DNA from: an uncultured Treponema sp.
GTDB lineage: Bacteria > Spirochaetota > Spirochaetia > Treponematales > Treponemataceae
DNA length: 53,133 bases
Assembly (NCBI GenBank): GCA_947177175.1
Contig: CAMWTK010000009.1
Span: 1-53,133, forward strand
Direction: 5' to 3'
A program made the translations under genes and the position numbers. Position 1 is the first letter of the stretch, and each line of letters starts with the position of its first letter. This document shows positions 9,003 to 17,416 of this stretch, piece after piece. Under the pieces are notes generated by a model. The model did not search any database. It was not told the origin of the DNA and saw only the letters and a program-made list of their open reading frames with translations.

Positions 9003-9368
9003 CTACTGGCGGGTGTAAAGCGTGTTGTTGAATGTCATTTTTCCGCCGGAAATGGTCACTTTCTGTGCGGTGGCGTTCGGCACGTCGGCAAGTTTTCCGT
9101 CTGTGCCCATGTATTTTGTGGTCGTGATGGAAATTTCGCCGTCTTTTGCGGGGTCGCCTGTGTACGTTCCTGCCGCGACGGTCATTTCCTGATTGGCGAC
9201 CTTGCCGACTGTTGACCAAGTGTTGTCGTCATAGAATGTCGCCGTGTAGACTGATGACGTATACGTAGCCACGGTTGACGGATCGTCGTCCTCGTCGCTG
9301 CAGGCGACGAAGCCAAAGACTGCGGCGAGCGCAGCCATGATAAACAGATACTTCTTGATGCTTTTCAT
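9003..9368 (-). CDS. Small lipoprotein with acidic N-terminus
   Basis: This 121-residue protein has a classic lipoprotein signal: MKSIKKY, a hydrophobic core and the lipobox FVAC with the lipidated Cys at residue 23. The mature end is strongly acidic (SDEDDD). The rest is rich in Thr and short beta-like segments, and I recognise no domain. It is well expressed by design: a TTGACA/TATGGT promoter, a perfect AGGAGG ribosome-binding site and a strong terminator. Two other window proteins (21613-22224 and 31627-32343) have the same type of signal followed by an acidic tether. The likely location is the cell envelope; function is unknown. Confidence 0.8.
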   Translation of the reverse strand: MKSIKKYLFIMAALAAVFGFVACSDEDDDPSTVATYTSSVYTATFYDDNTWSTVGKVANQEMTVAAGTYTGDPAKDGEISITTTKYMGTDGKLADVPNATAQKVTISGGKMTFNNTLYTRQ

Positions 9369-9423
9369 TGCATCCTCCTGAATAGGGTAATAGTGCCCTG
9401 CGCATGCCGCGCGGGGTCAAAAT

Positions 9424-9451
9424 ACCATACAAAAAAAAAGCATTTTGTCAA
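9424..9451 (-). promoter_or_regulatory. Promoter of the small lipoprotein gene
   Basis: On the minus strand a perfect TTGACA (9446-9451) and TATGGT (9424-9429) are separated by 16 bp. The leader would be about 50 nt and carries an AGGAGG site just before the ATG. Confidence 0.85.
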
Positions 9452-9454
9452 TGA

Positions 9455-9570
9455 GCGCGGACGGGGGCGTTGCGGGGGGTGTCCCCCGCTGGAGTGGGGT
9501 GTCGCCGCAACGGCGTGCGGCGCAGGGGCGAGACTTCGCCCCTCCAGAAAATCGGGCGGCGGGGTTTTGC
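9455..9570. repeat. GC-rich dyad-rich intergenic element
   Basis: The stretch is dense in short dyads, such as GGGGGTGTCCCCC and GGGGCGAGACTTCGCCCC. It resembles the flanking part of the multi-hairpin repeat family but does not align closely with it. No coding region is supported here. Confidence 0.4.
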
Positions 9571-9578
9571 CGGGGTGA

Positions 9579-9607
9579 TAGACTTTTCCCGTCATCTTCT
9601 CTATACT
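9579..9607 (+). promoter_or_regulatory. Promoter of the HAD phosphatase gene (predicted leaderless)
   Basis: TAGACT (9579-9584), a 17-bp spacer and TATACT (9602-9607). The start codon begins 6 nt after the -10 hexamer and no ribosome-binding site fits between them. Confidence 0.65.
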
Positions 9608-9613
9608 TTTGGT

Positions 9614-10285
9614 ATGCTTGCGGATATTTCGGTGATTGCGTTTGACATTGACGGTACGCTGTACCCTTCCTGGGCGCTCAATGTGCGCCTGTTGCCGCAT
9701 GTCCTGCGCCATTTTTCGTTCTATCTCAAGTTCAACGCGGTGCGGCGGCGGATGCATGAGACGGCTCCGCTCGCGGATTTTTATGAGTATCAGGCGCGGC
9801 TTTTGGCGGACAAGCTGCATTGCGCGCCGGAAGTGGCGCGGCGGCGGATTCAGGACATTGTGTACGACGGGCTGAAGCCGTTTTTTGCGCGGCGCATCAA
9901 GCCGTTCCGCCATGTGCACGAGACGTTCGCGCGGATCAAGGAAAGCGGCTACCGCATTGCGCTGCTGTCGGATTTTCCGCCGTCGCAGAAGGGCGACCTG
10001 TGGGGGCTGCTGCCGTACTGCGATGTGGTGCTCGGCTCGGAGGAAATCGGCGCGCTCAAGCCGTCAAAGTATCCGTTCGGCGTGTTGGCGAGGGAGCTGG
10101 GCGTGCCTGAGGAGCGCATCCTGTACGTGGGCAACAGCGTCCGCTATGATGTTGCCGGGGCGAACAATGCGGGCATGAAAAGCGCGTACTTGTTGCCGTT
10201 CTGGCGGAGAATCCTGCATTTAAAGCACCCAAAAGCCGATATTTCATTCGCTACCTATCGTCAATTCTTGCAGATTGTGCTATAA
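9614..10285 (+). CDS. HAD-family phosphatase
   Basis: This 223-residue haloacid-dehalogenase-fold hydrolase probably removes phosphate from a small cytoplasmic metabolite; the substrate cannot be named. Motif I is DIDGT (nucleophile Asp11, general acid Asp13), motif II is LLSDFPPS, motif III has the Lys in LKPSKYPF, and motif IV is YVGNSVRYDVAGANNAGM. The long insert between motifs I and II fits a helical cap. The frame is open upstream to 9470, but the ATG at 9614 lies only 6 nt after a TATACT -10 hexamer (9602-9607) with TAGACT at 9579-9584. The mRNA is therefore predicted to be leaderless. The next gene's -10 element overlaps this gene's stop codon. Confidence 0.85.
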   Translation: MLADISVIAFDIDGTLYPSWALNVRLLPHVLRHFSFYLKFNAVRRRMHETAPLADFYEYQARLLADKLHCAPEVARRRIQDIVYDGLKPFFARRIKPFRHVHETFARIKESGYRIALLSDFPPSQKGDLWGLLPYCDVVLGSEEIGALKPSKYPFGVLARELGVPEERILYVGNSVRYDVAGANNAGMKSAYLLPFWRRILHLKHPKADISFATYRQFLQIVL

Positions 10286-10317
10286 TATAACGATAACTTT
10301 TTTTGGTGGGTAAAAAA

Positions 10318-13300
10318 GTGACCGTTCTCTCAGTCTTTATTCCTACGGCAATTGCAGTCGCCGTCATCTTCCTGTTCAGGTCGCTGGACAAGGAAAACAA
10401 CAGCATGGGCAAAATCACCAATTATGTGAAGCGGAAAATGGGTGAGTGCGATGCGTATTTTGCCGGGCAGACGGAGCATTTGGAGGGGCTGAAGGCCGAC
10501 CTTGACACGCGGCAGACGACGGCCGCGGCGGCGGTGAAGCGGCTGGAGCAGCAGATTGAGGACTTCAAGCGGATGAGCAGCGGCTTTGAGCGGCATTTTT
10601 CTGCGGTGGACGCGATTGGGGAGAAAATCGCGTCCTACGGCACGGTCATCAACGAGCTGATGGACATGACTGCCCGCGTGGAAGAGAATCTGGCGCATAT
10701 CCGCGACGAATCGGACGTCATCGACGATATTTCGGCATCGATTGCCGCGCAGAAAAAAACGGTGGATGCCATCGAAAAGAAAATCCCGCAGATTAACGAG
10801 AAATTCGCCGCGCGCAACGAGGAGAACCTCAAGATGATTGGCACGGAGCTGCTGAACCAGTACCAGCTGCGGGCGCAGCAGGTCGATCAGTCCACAAGGG
10901 CGGCGGCGGACCGCAGCGAAAAGATGCTTGCCAAGCTGGAGGCGGACATCAGGCGGGCGTACGATGAGGCGGCGAAGCGGGCGGCGCAATTGGACGACAC
11001 GGCGTTCAAGCGGCTGAGCGAGCAGATACAGGCGCGCAACGATGCCTTTGTCCGGGAGCTGGGCGCGCGTACCAAAGAGCTTGAGGCGCAGATGCGGACG
11101 AAAATCGCAGAAGTCTCCGGACAGTTGCGCGGCGAGACGGACGCAATCAAAAAACAGTTCGGCGACACGCTCGTGCAGGCAAAGAAAACGGCGAGCGAGC
11201 TGCATGCGGAAGTGAACGGCAACGGCAAGACCTTGGAGACCCTGCGCGCCTCGCTTGAAAAGCAGATGATTGACGTGCAGGCGCGGTACGACCAGCTGTA
11301 CGAAAAGGCGGTCGCGGAGGCGGACGCAAAAGAGACGGCGAAATACAACGAGTTCCAGGAAAAATCCGCGCGGCATCTGGAATTCTTCAAGACCAAGATT
11401 GAGCGCGAAATCAACGATATGCATAGCGAAGTGGACGCGACGATTACGGCCATTGACGGGGAAATCAAGGGCAAAATCAGCGCGGTGCAGGACGACATGA
11501 ACGATAAGGTCGCGGGCTTGCAGGGAAGCTTGCAGACGGCAGAACGGACGAAGGCTGATTTGGAGGTGTTCCAGAAGCAGGCGGACGAGCAGATTGCCGC
11601 TGTCAGCAAAAAACTTGAGCAGCTGACGGGGCGGCTGTCTACCATGTACGACACCAAGCAGACGGAGTTGCTGTCGCTGGTGGACAGCCAGCTCGCCGAA
11701 TACCGCAAGAATCTGGAATATCGTTTTGGCAGGCTGGAGCAGATTGGCGCGGACGTGGATTCGCTGGAGAAAAACCTGCGGCTGACGCTGGAGCAGACTC
11801 AGGGGCGCGTCGTCAGCGACTTTACGGCGTTCACGGCGGCGCAGGAGCGCAAGCAGGCGGAATTCGCGCGCACGGTCAAGCTGAACAGCGACGACATTGC
11901 CGGGCAAATCGACCTCCTGGAAAAAAATCTGAACGACATCAAGGCGACCGCGAGCGACAACGTGAGCACGGCGCTCAAAGATTTTGAGGAGAATTTCAGC
12001 GCGGACTTGCAGCGGCGCGGCGGCAGGATTGACGATGAGCTGAACGCATGGAAACAGCACATGGAGGAGCGGCTTGCCTCGCTCGCGGGCGATTTTGAGA
12101 ATGACCGCCGCTCCATTGAGACAAAATATGGCGACGACCTCAAAGCCGCGCTCGTGGGGCATGAGGCGCAGGTGCAGGCAAAGGTGGCGGAGCTTTCCGA
12201 GCAGCTGCGCGGCGCGACCGAGGCGGTCAGGAATCAGTTCAGCGGGTCGCTTGAGCAGGCAAAGCGCATGGCGGACGAGCTGAGCGCGGAAGTGAACGGC
12301 AACGGCAAGACCTTGGAGACCCTGCGCGCCTCGCTTGAAAAGCAGATGGCGGACATACAGGCGCGGTACGATCAATTGTACGAAAAGGCGCTCGCGGACG
12401 CGGACGAAAAAGGGAATCTTGCGCTTTCGCAGTTGGAGCGCGTTGCGTCCCGGCAGCTGGACAGCTACAAAGCGGCGGTGGATGAAAAAATCACCGCGAT
12501 GCAGGACGGCGTGGGCGCGACAATCAACAGCGTCAACACGGAGCTGAGCGGAAGGATTACGGCCATGCAGGGCGCGGTGAACACGGCGGTCAACGCGCTC
12601 GACGGCGAGGTCAAGGAAAAAATCGGCACGATGCAGGAACGCCTGGACGCGGCGGTCGGCAGTATCGGCGAGGAAGTCCGGGGCAAAATCAGCACGATAC
12701 AGAACGACATGACCACGGCGGTCAGCGCGCTTGACGGCGAGGTGAAAGAAAAAATCGGCACGATACAGAACGATATGAACACGGCAGTCAGCGCGGTCGA
12801 TGAGCGGGTCCGGGAAAAAATCGGCGCGATGCAGGAGCGCGTGAGCGCGGCGGTCGGCACTATTGGCGAGGAAGTCAGGGGCAAAATCAGCGCGATACAG
12901 AACGACGTGAACACGGCAGTCACGTCCCTTGACGGCGAGTTTAGGACAAAAATCACGGCGATAAAAGACAACGTGAACGCGACGGTCGCCGATGTCAGCG
13001 GGGAACTCCGGCAAAAAATCAGCGCGGTTGAGGACAACGTGCAGGTGGCGGTTACTGCCGTCGATGAAAAGATCAAAGGAAAACTGTCCGCAATGCAGGA
13101 CAGCATGAACGGTACGGTCGCCGTGCTGCAAGGAAGTTTGCAGGCGGCGGAGCGGACGAAGGCGGATTTGCAGGCGTTCCAAAAGCAGGCGGACGAGCAG
13201 ATCGCCGCCGTCAGCCAAAAACTTGCGCAACTCACGGAAAAAGTCTCTGCCGTGTATGACACCAAGCAGACGGAACTGCTGTCGCTCGTGGAAGGGCAGA

Positions 13301-15453
13301 TTGCCGAATACCGCAGCAATCTGGAATATCGTTTTGGCAAACTGGAGCAAATCGGCGCGGACGTTGACGTGCTGGAGAAAAACCTGCGGCAGGCGTTGGA
13401 GTTGACCGAAGGGCGCGTGACCGACAAATTCACGGCATTCACGGAGGCGCAGAAACAGCGGCAGGCCGAATTCGCGCAGAGCGTCAAGGACAACAACGAT
13501 GGCATCGTCGCGCAGATTGCCCTTTTGGAAGAAAATTTGAACAAAATCAAGGCGACCGCGAGCGACAACGTGAGCGCGACGCTCAAGGATTTTGAGGAGA
13601 ATTTCACCACGGACTTGCGGCGGCGCAGCAGTAAGATTGACGACGACCTGAACGCATGGAAACAGAACCTTGATTCAAAGCTGGTCGTGCTGACCGGCGA
13701 TTTTGAGAACGGCCGCCGCGAGCTTGAGCAGAAATATGCCGAAAACATCAAGGCGAATTTTTCCGAGCTGGAGGCGAAGAACCGCGAGCAGACGGAACGC
13801 TATGAGGCGGACCTGGTAAAATCGCTGGAGGACATCCGGCAGCGGGTGGCGGACGCGGAGCAGACCGTCCGTTCGTTTACGGACCGGACGAATGCCGATT
13901 TGCAGACGGCGACGGACGGCTTCAACACGCTTGTCAAGACGAATTTAGACGCTTACACGCGGCGTATTGACGATGAGATTGCCAAGACGCAGCGGGAAAC
14001 CGGCGAAAAGCTGGCCGCCATTGAGCAGAGCGTGCAGGATCGGCAGGAAGCGCACAAGTCCAACATCGACGCGATGCTCGGCGATTTTCAGGCGTGGCGC
14101 GCTCAGCTTAAAGTGCAGTTTGACCAGACGAAAGAGTTGTTCACCAAGCAGATTGGCTCGTTGCATGCCGCTTCAAATCAGCGGTTTGAGGAAATCCGCA
14201 ATGAGTTTGACCAGAACCTCAAGGAATTTGCGGAGTCGGCGCAGACAAGGCAGCGCGGCATCGTCGCCGACGTGGACGGCTTGCAGGAAAAAATCGAAGC
14301 CGCGCTCGCGGATTATCAGACCCGCTCCGATCAGACGCTCGCCGAGCAGCAGCGGCTGTACGAGGAGATGTTGCAAGAGACGCAGCGGCGTGTGCGCGAG
14401 CAGAATGCCGAGTCCGAAAAAGCCCTGCGCGAACTGCGCACGCAGATTCAGAACGTCACCGAAGAGACCGATCGGCATGAGGCCGAGATAACGATGCGCA
14501 TGCAGACCGATACCAATGATCTGCAAATGCGTTTCAGCGATATCGACCAGAAAGTCAAGGCGTTCACCGCGCAGATGCAGGTGTATCAGACGGCGGACGC
14601 GCTGAAGGCAAAGCTGGATTCTGAAATCAGTATGCTGAAAAATGAGCTTGCCAAGATAGAAAACTATCAGTCTGCCATGCAGAATTTGCAGGCGCATTTC
14701 AGCCAGATTCAGACGCTGAACGATGACATGAACCGGAAGCTCAACCGTTTCGTCACGGAAAAGAATCATATCGATTCGATGGAGCACAAATTTGACCGGC
14801 TCGTCACCATGAGCGGCGAAATGGACGAGAAAATCCGCGAGCTGACCACGACGAGCGACGATTTGCAGGCCGTGCAGGTTTCGGTGCGGAAATTCCAGGA
14901 GACGCTGGGCGACATTTCCAGCCGGTATGACCGCCTGGAGAAAAAACAGGAAGTGATTGAGCAGGTTTCTTCCGACGTGGATAGGAGTTTTGAGAACCTC
15001 AAAAATTTGGAAGAGCGTCTGGGCAATGCGTTGCGGCAGACCTCTGACCTTCCCGAGGCGATTAAGACTATACAGCGCGACATCGATTCGCTCATGACGA
15101 GCAGCGGCAAGATTAACGACGCGGTGGATAAGGTCACGTCAATACAGAATCTGCTCGCGGACACCGAAGCGCGGATGCAGCAGATTCAGGCGGCCCGGAA
15201 CGGTATTGCCGGTGCGGAAACCCGTTTGCAGCATTTGGACAAGCAGATTGACGACAAGATGAGTTTGCTGTTGCGGGCGACGCAGGCGGACATGGCAAAA
15301 AATCCGGGACCGCAGTCCAGCCGCATTACGCCGCAGGACCGCGAGACGATTATTCAGCTCAAGCGGCAGGGCTGGACGGTTGACGAAATCGCCCGCCGCA
15401 TGAAGCGGAGCGAAGGCGAGGTCGAGCTGATTTTGGAAATGCCGAGCAACTAG
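10318..15453 (+). CDS. Giant membrane-anchored coiled-coil protein (SpiroCoCo-like)
   Basis: This protein of about 1711 residues has one N-terminal membrane helix (residues 3-21) and then almost uninterrupted coiled coil to the C-terminus, which ends in a helix-turn-helix-like stretch (QLKRQGWTVDEIARRMKRSEGEVELI). This architecture matches the spirochaete coiled-coil proteins called SpiroCoCo. A structural role at the envelope is an inference. The gene contains a tandem duplication of 1080 bp; 63 bp are identical between 11206-11268 and 12286-12348. The second copy carries a run of ten 22-residue repeats, where the first has two. The GTG at 10318 was chosen as start because GGTGGG lies 7 nt upstream; the TTG at 10303 is less likely. 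The stop codon overlaps the ispDF stop. Confidence 0.85.
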   Translation: MTVLSVFIPTAIAVAVIFLFRSLDKENNSMGKITNYVKRKMGECDAYFAGQTEHLEGLKADLDTRQTTAAAAVKRLEQQIEDFKRMSSGFERHFSAVDAIGEKIASYGTVINELMDMTARVEENLAHIRDESDVIDDISASIAAQKKTVDAIEKKIPQINEKFAARNEENLKMIGTELLNQYQLRAQQVDQSTRAAADRSEKMLAKLEADIRRAYDEAAKRAAQLDDTAFKRLSEQIQARNDAFVRELGARTKELEAQMRTKIAEVSGQLRGETDAIKKQFGDTLVQAKKTASELHAEVNGNGKTLETLRASLEKQMIDVQARYDQLYEKAVAEADAKETAKYNEFQEKSARHLEFFKTKIEREINDMHSEVDATITAIDGEIKGKISAVQDDMNDKVAGLQGSLQTAERTKADLEVFQKQADEQIAAVSKKLEQLTGRLSTMYDTKQTELLSLVDSQLAEYRKNLEYRFGRLEQIGADVDSLEKNLRLTLEQTQGRVVSDFTAFTAAQERKQAEFARTVKLNSDDIAGQIDLLEKNLNDIKATASDNVSTALKDFEENFSADLQRRGGRIDDELNAWKQHMEERLASLAGDFENDRRSIETKYGDDLKAALVGHEAQVQAKVAELSEQLRGATEAVRNQFSGSLEQAKRMADELSAEVNGNGKTLETLRASLEKQMADIQARYDQLYEKALADADEKGNLALSQLERVASRQLDSYKAAVDEKITAMQDGVGATINSVNTELSGRITAMQGAVNTAVNALDGEVKEKIGTMQERLDAAVGSIGEEVRGKISTIQNDMTTAVSALDGEVKEKIGTIQNDMNTAVSAVDERVREKIGAMQERVSAAVGTIGEEVRGKISAIQNDVNTAVTSLDGEFRTKITAIKDNVNATVADVSGELRQKISAVEDNVQVAVTAVDEKIKGKLSAMQDSMNGTVAVLQGSLQAAERTKADLQAFQKQADEQIAAVSQKLAQLTEKVSAVYDTKQTELLSLVEGQIAEYRSNLEYRFGKLEQIGADVDVLEKNLRQALELTEGRVTDKFTAFTEAQKQRQAEFAQSVKDNNDGIVAQIALLEENLNKIKATASDNVSATLKDFEENFTTDLRRRSSKIDDDLNAWKQNLDSKLVVLTGDFENGRRELEQKYAENIKANFSELEAKNREQTERYEADLVKSLEDIRQRVADAEQTVRSFTDRTNADLQTATDGFNTLVKTNLDAYTRRIDDEIAKTQRETGEKLAAIEQSVQDRQEAHKSNIDAMLGDFQAWRAQLKVQFDQTKELFTKQIGSLHAASNQRFEEIRNEFDQNLKEFAESAQTRQRGIVADVDGLQEKIEAALADYQTRSDQTLAEQQRLYEEMLQETQRRVREQNAESEKALRELRTQIQNVTEETDRHEAEITMRMQTDTNDLQMRFSDIDQKVKAFTAQMQVYQTADALKAKLDSEISMLKNELAKIENYQSAMQNLQAHFSQIQTLNDDMNRKLNRFVTEKNHIDSMEHKFDRLVTMSGEMDEKIRELTTTSDDLQAVQVSVRKFQETLGDISSRYDRLEKKQEVIEQVSSDVDRSFENLKNLEERLGNALRQTSDLPEAIKTIQRDIDSLMTSSGKINDAVDKVTSIQNLLADTEARMQQIQAARNGIAGAETRLQHLDKQIDDKMSLLLRATQADMAKNPGPQSSRITPQDRETIIQLKRQGWTVDEIARRMKRSEGEVELILEMPSN
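12469..13128 (+). repeat. Ten tandem 66-bp (22-residue) coding repeats
   Basis: Ten in-frame units of exactly 22 residues, each resembling DGEVKEKIGTIQNDMNTAVSAV, run without gaps. A 22-residue period equals two hendecads, which fits an amphipathic helix or a right-handed coiled coil. The array is the expanded equivalent of two units in the first module (near 11410-11520). Confidence 0.9.
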
Positions 15454-16712
15454 CGTCTGAACAGCAGGCACGTGGCGGTGGCTTCGATGACTTTGCCCGT
15501 CCCGACATCGCCGGTTTTTTCGCCGGTTTTTGCCTTGACAAAAACCTGTTCCGTTGGTACGCCCAGGACAGCGGCGATTGACGCGCACACGGCAGTGCGG
15601 TGCGGCAGGAATTTGGGCTGCTCAAGCGCAATCACGCAGTCTATGTTGCCGAGCGACCACCCCGCGGCGGTAATGTCGTTCCACACGGTCGCGAGCAGTT
15701 GTTTTGAATCCGCGTCTTTCCATTGCGCGTCGTCCGGGGGAAAGTACGACCCGATGTCGCCGAGCGCGGCCGCCCCTAACAGCGCGTCGGTAATGGCGTG
15801 GAGCAGCACGTCGCCGTCAGAATGCCCCGCCTCACCTTTGTCGGACGGGATTGCCACGCCGCCGAGCATCAGTGTTCTGCCGGTAACCAGTACGTGCTTG
15901 TCATAGCCCAGTCCCGTGCGAATGCACGGCGCGTCCACCGATGCCGGCGGCGCAGGAATGTCCGACGGGTAGGTTATTTTTTTGTTTTCGTGCGATCCCG
16001 CCACTATTTTAGTCGGACGGTATGTTTTTCCGTCGGCGGCAAACCGATCCCAAATTTCCGTGTCGTCGGTGCAGTCGATGTGCTGTTGTGCGGCAGCCCG
16101 GTGCGCCGACAGCAGCGGCTGAAACCGGAACGCTTGTGGTGTCTGCACGGCGGCAAGGCGGGCGCGGGTCAGGTGGCGGGTGACAAATCCCTGCGCGTCG
16201 GTTTCTTTTTGCGTGTCGGTCGGCTGCATTGCGGGCGCGGCTGCGCCATACTGTGCCGCCGCCGTATGGCAGTCGCGGATAATCTGCGCGGAGACGAACG
16301 GGCGCGCGCCGTCATGAATGAATACCAACGGATTTTCGCCGCCGCATTGTTCTGCCACGGCTTCGAGCGCGTTCAGGACGCTCTGCTGCCGCGTCGCGCC
16401 GCCTTCCACGAACAAGAATTCCGTCTGCGCGGACGTATGGAACGAAGCGACGGCTTGGTCGGAGAACAAGGCTTCGCGGCAGGCGCGCCCATTTTCTTCG
16501 CTCTTGCCGGGCGTTTGTGTGGCGGGGTAGGCGACCGCCACCACTGAAAAAGGAAGCGTCTGCAAAAAAATACGGGCGGCAGATGCGAGCACCGTGCCGC
16601 CGTTCATTGGCAAGTATTCTTTCTTTTTGCCGCCCATTCTGCTTGACGAACCCGCCGCAACCAGCACGAGCACGGCGCGTCCCGGCTTTCCGTCGGGCTT
16701 ATTCGTCATCAT
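15450..16712 (-). CDS. ispDF: Bifunctional IspD-IspF (MEP isoprenoid pathway)
   Basis: This fused enzyme of about 420 residues catalyses two non-adjacent steps of the MEP pathway. The N-terminal IspD part couples CTP to methylerythritol phosphate (VAAGSSSRMGGKKKEYL nucleotide-binding motif, later FIHDGARPFV). The C-terminal IspF part makes the cyclodiphosphate (GLGYDKH and GHSDGDVLLHA metal-binding motifs). The fusion directly downstream of carD is the arrangement also known in Treponema pallidum. The ATG pair at 16712/16709 lies inside the last codons of carD, so the genes overlap by about 14 nt and are probably translationally coupled; no ribosome-binding site is visible. The stop codon shares CTAG with the coiled-coil gene on the other strand. 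Confidence 0.92.
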   Translation of the reverse strand: MMTNKPDGKPGRAVLVLVAAGSSSRMGGKKKEYLPMNGGTVLASAARIFLQTLPFSVVAVAYPATQTPGKSEENGRACREALFSDQAVASFHTSAQTEFLFVEGGATRQQSVLNALEAVAEQCGGENPLVFIHDGARPFVSAQIIRDCHTAAAQYGAAAPAMQPTDTQKETDAQGFVTRHLTRARLAAVQTPQAFRFQPLLSAHRAAAQQHIDCTDDTEIWDRFAADGKTYRPTKIVAGSHENKKITYPSDIPAPPASVDAPCIRTGLGYDKHVLVTGRTLMLGGVAIPSDKGEAGHSDGDVLLHAITDALLGAAALGDIGSYFPPDDAQWKDADSKQLLATVWNDITAAGWSLGNIDCVIALEQPKFLPHRTAVCASIAAVLGVPTEQVFVKAKTGEKTGDVGTGKVIEATATCLLFRR

Positions 16713-17343
16713 CGTCCATTGCGTCGTCGTCGGAATCGTCGTCCTCATCATCGTCATCGTCGTTGCCTGAGGAGTTGAAGTCGTCGGAGAATTCGTCATC
16801 GTCGTCTTCGTCGTTGGGATCGAGAATCGCTTTTTTGACGTTTATCGTGCCGAGCGGCTCAAGTTTTGCGTGAATCATCGATTCCACTTCTTTTTCGCTC
16901 TTGCCCGTTGCGGACGCAATCTCGTCAATCAGCAGTTTGCGCGCGTTATCGTACAGCTTGCGCTCCAAAATGGGCAGCTCCTTTACCTTGGAGCGGTGGT
17001 ACAGGCTGCGCACGATGTTCGCGATGTCGGCAATCGTGCCTTTTTTGAGCAAATCCAAATTCTGCTGATAGCGCAGTTTCCAGTCGGACGTAATCGGCTC
17101 GATCGTCTCGCCCAGCAGCTCCAGCGCGGCAAGTGCCTCCGCTTCGCCGACAATCGACCGAATTCCCAGCCCCGCCGCGTTGTCCACGGGAACCATCACG
17201 ATCATGTCGGAAACGTCGATGTAAATTTTATAATACTGCGTCGTCTTTTCGTTGAACTGTTTTTCAAAAACTTCTATAATCCTGCCGACACCTTGGCTCG
17301 GATAGACGATTTTTTGGTCGATACTGAACTGTAGCTCACTCAT
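16699..17343 (-). CDS. carD: CarD-like transcription regulator with long acidic tail
   Basis: This 214-residue protein has the CarD/CdnL/TRCF-type RNA polymerase interaction domain at the N-terminus (FSIDQKIVYPSQGVGRIIEV...) and the following helical domain (to about residue 170). Family members bind the RNA polymerase beta subunit and stabilise open complexes. The last 40 residues are almost only Asp, Glu and Ser, an unusual addition. The start codon lies 8 nt after a TATAAT hexamer and has no ribosome-binding site, so the transcript is probably leaderless or has a leader of 1-2 nt. The gene is divergent from the RNA helicase and appears to share its -35 element. ispDF follows with an overlap. 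Confidence 0.92.
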   Translation of the reverse strand: MSELQFSIDQKIVYPSQGVGRIIEVFEKQFNEKTTQYYKIYIDVSDMIVMVPVDNAAGLGIRSIVGEAEALAALELLGETIEPITSDWKLRYQQNLDLLKKGTIADIANIVRSLYHRSKVKELPILERKLYDNARKLLIDEIASATGKSEKEVESMIHAKLEPLGTINVKKAILDPNDEDDDDEFSDDFNSSGNDDDDDEDDDSDDDAMDDDDE

Positions 17344-17351
17344 ATCGTTGC

Positions 17352-17403
17352 ATTATAGCATAAAATTGAAGAACTTGCAATTATTCTTCCTTTCCTTTAT
17401 AGT
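17352..17403. promoter_or_regulatory. Symmetric divergent promoter sharing one -35 hexamer
   Basis: The palindrome TTGCAA (17375-17380) can serve as -35 on both strands. Leftward, 17 bp separate it from TATAAT (17352-17357 on the minus strand, preceded by TGC as an extended -10) for carD. Rightward, 17 bp separate it from TATAGT (17398-17403) for the RNA helicase. Both spacers are the optimal length, so the two promoters should exclude each other. Confidence 0.85.
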
Positions 17404-17416
17404 GAGATACTTATTT

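Noticed and set aside
10330..13350. 1006-codon minus-strand open frame opposite the coiled-coil gene
   Set aside because: It mirrors the repeats of the real gene, and its repeated Arg/His/Asp phrases are the antisense of the 66-bp units.
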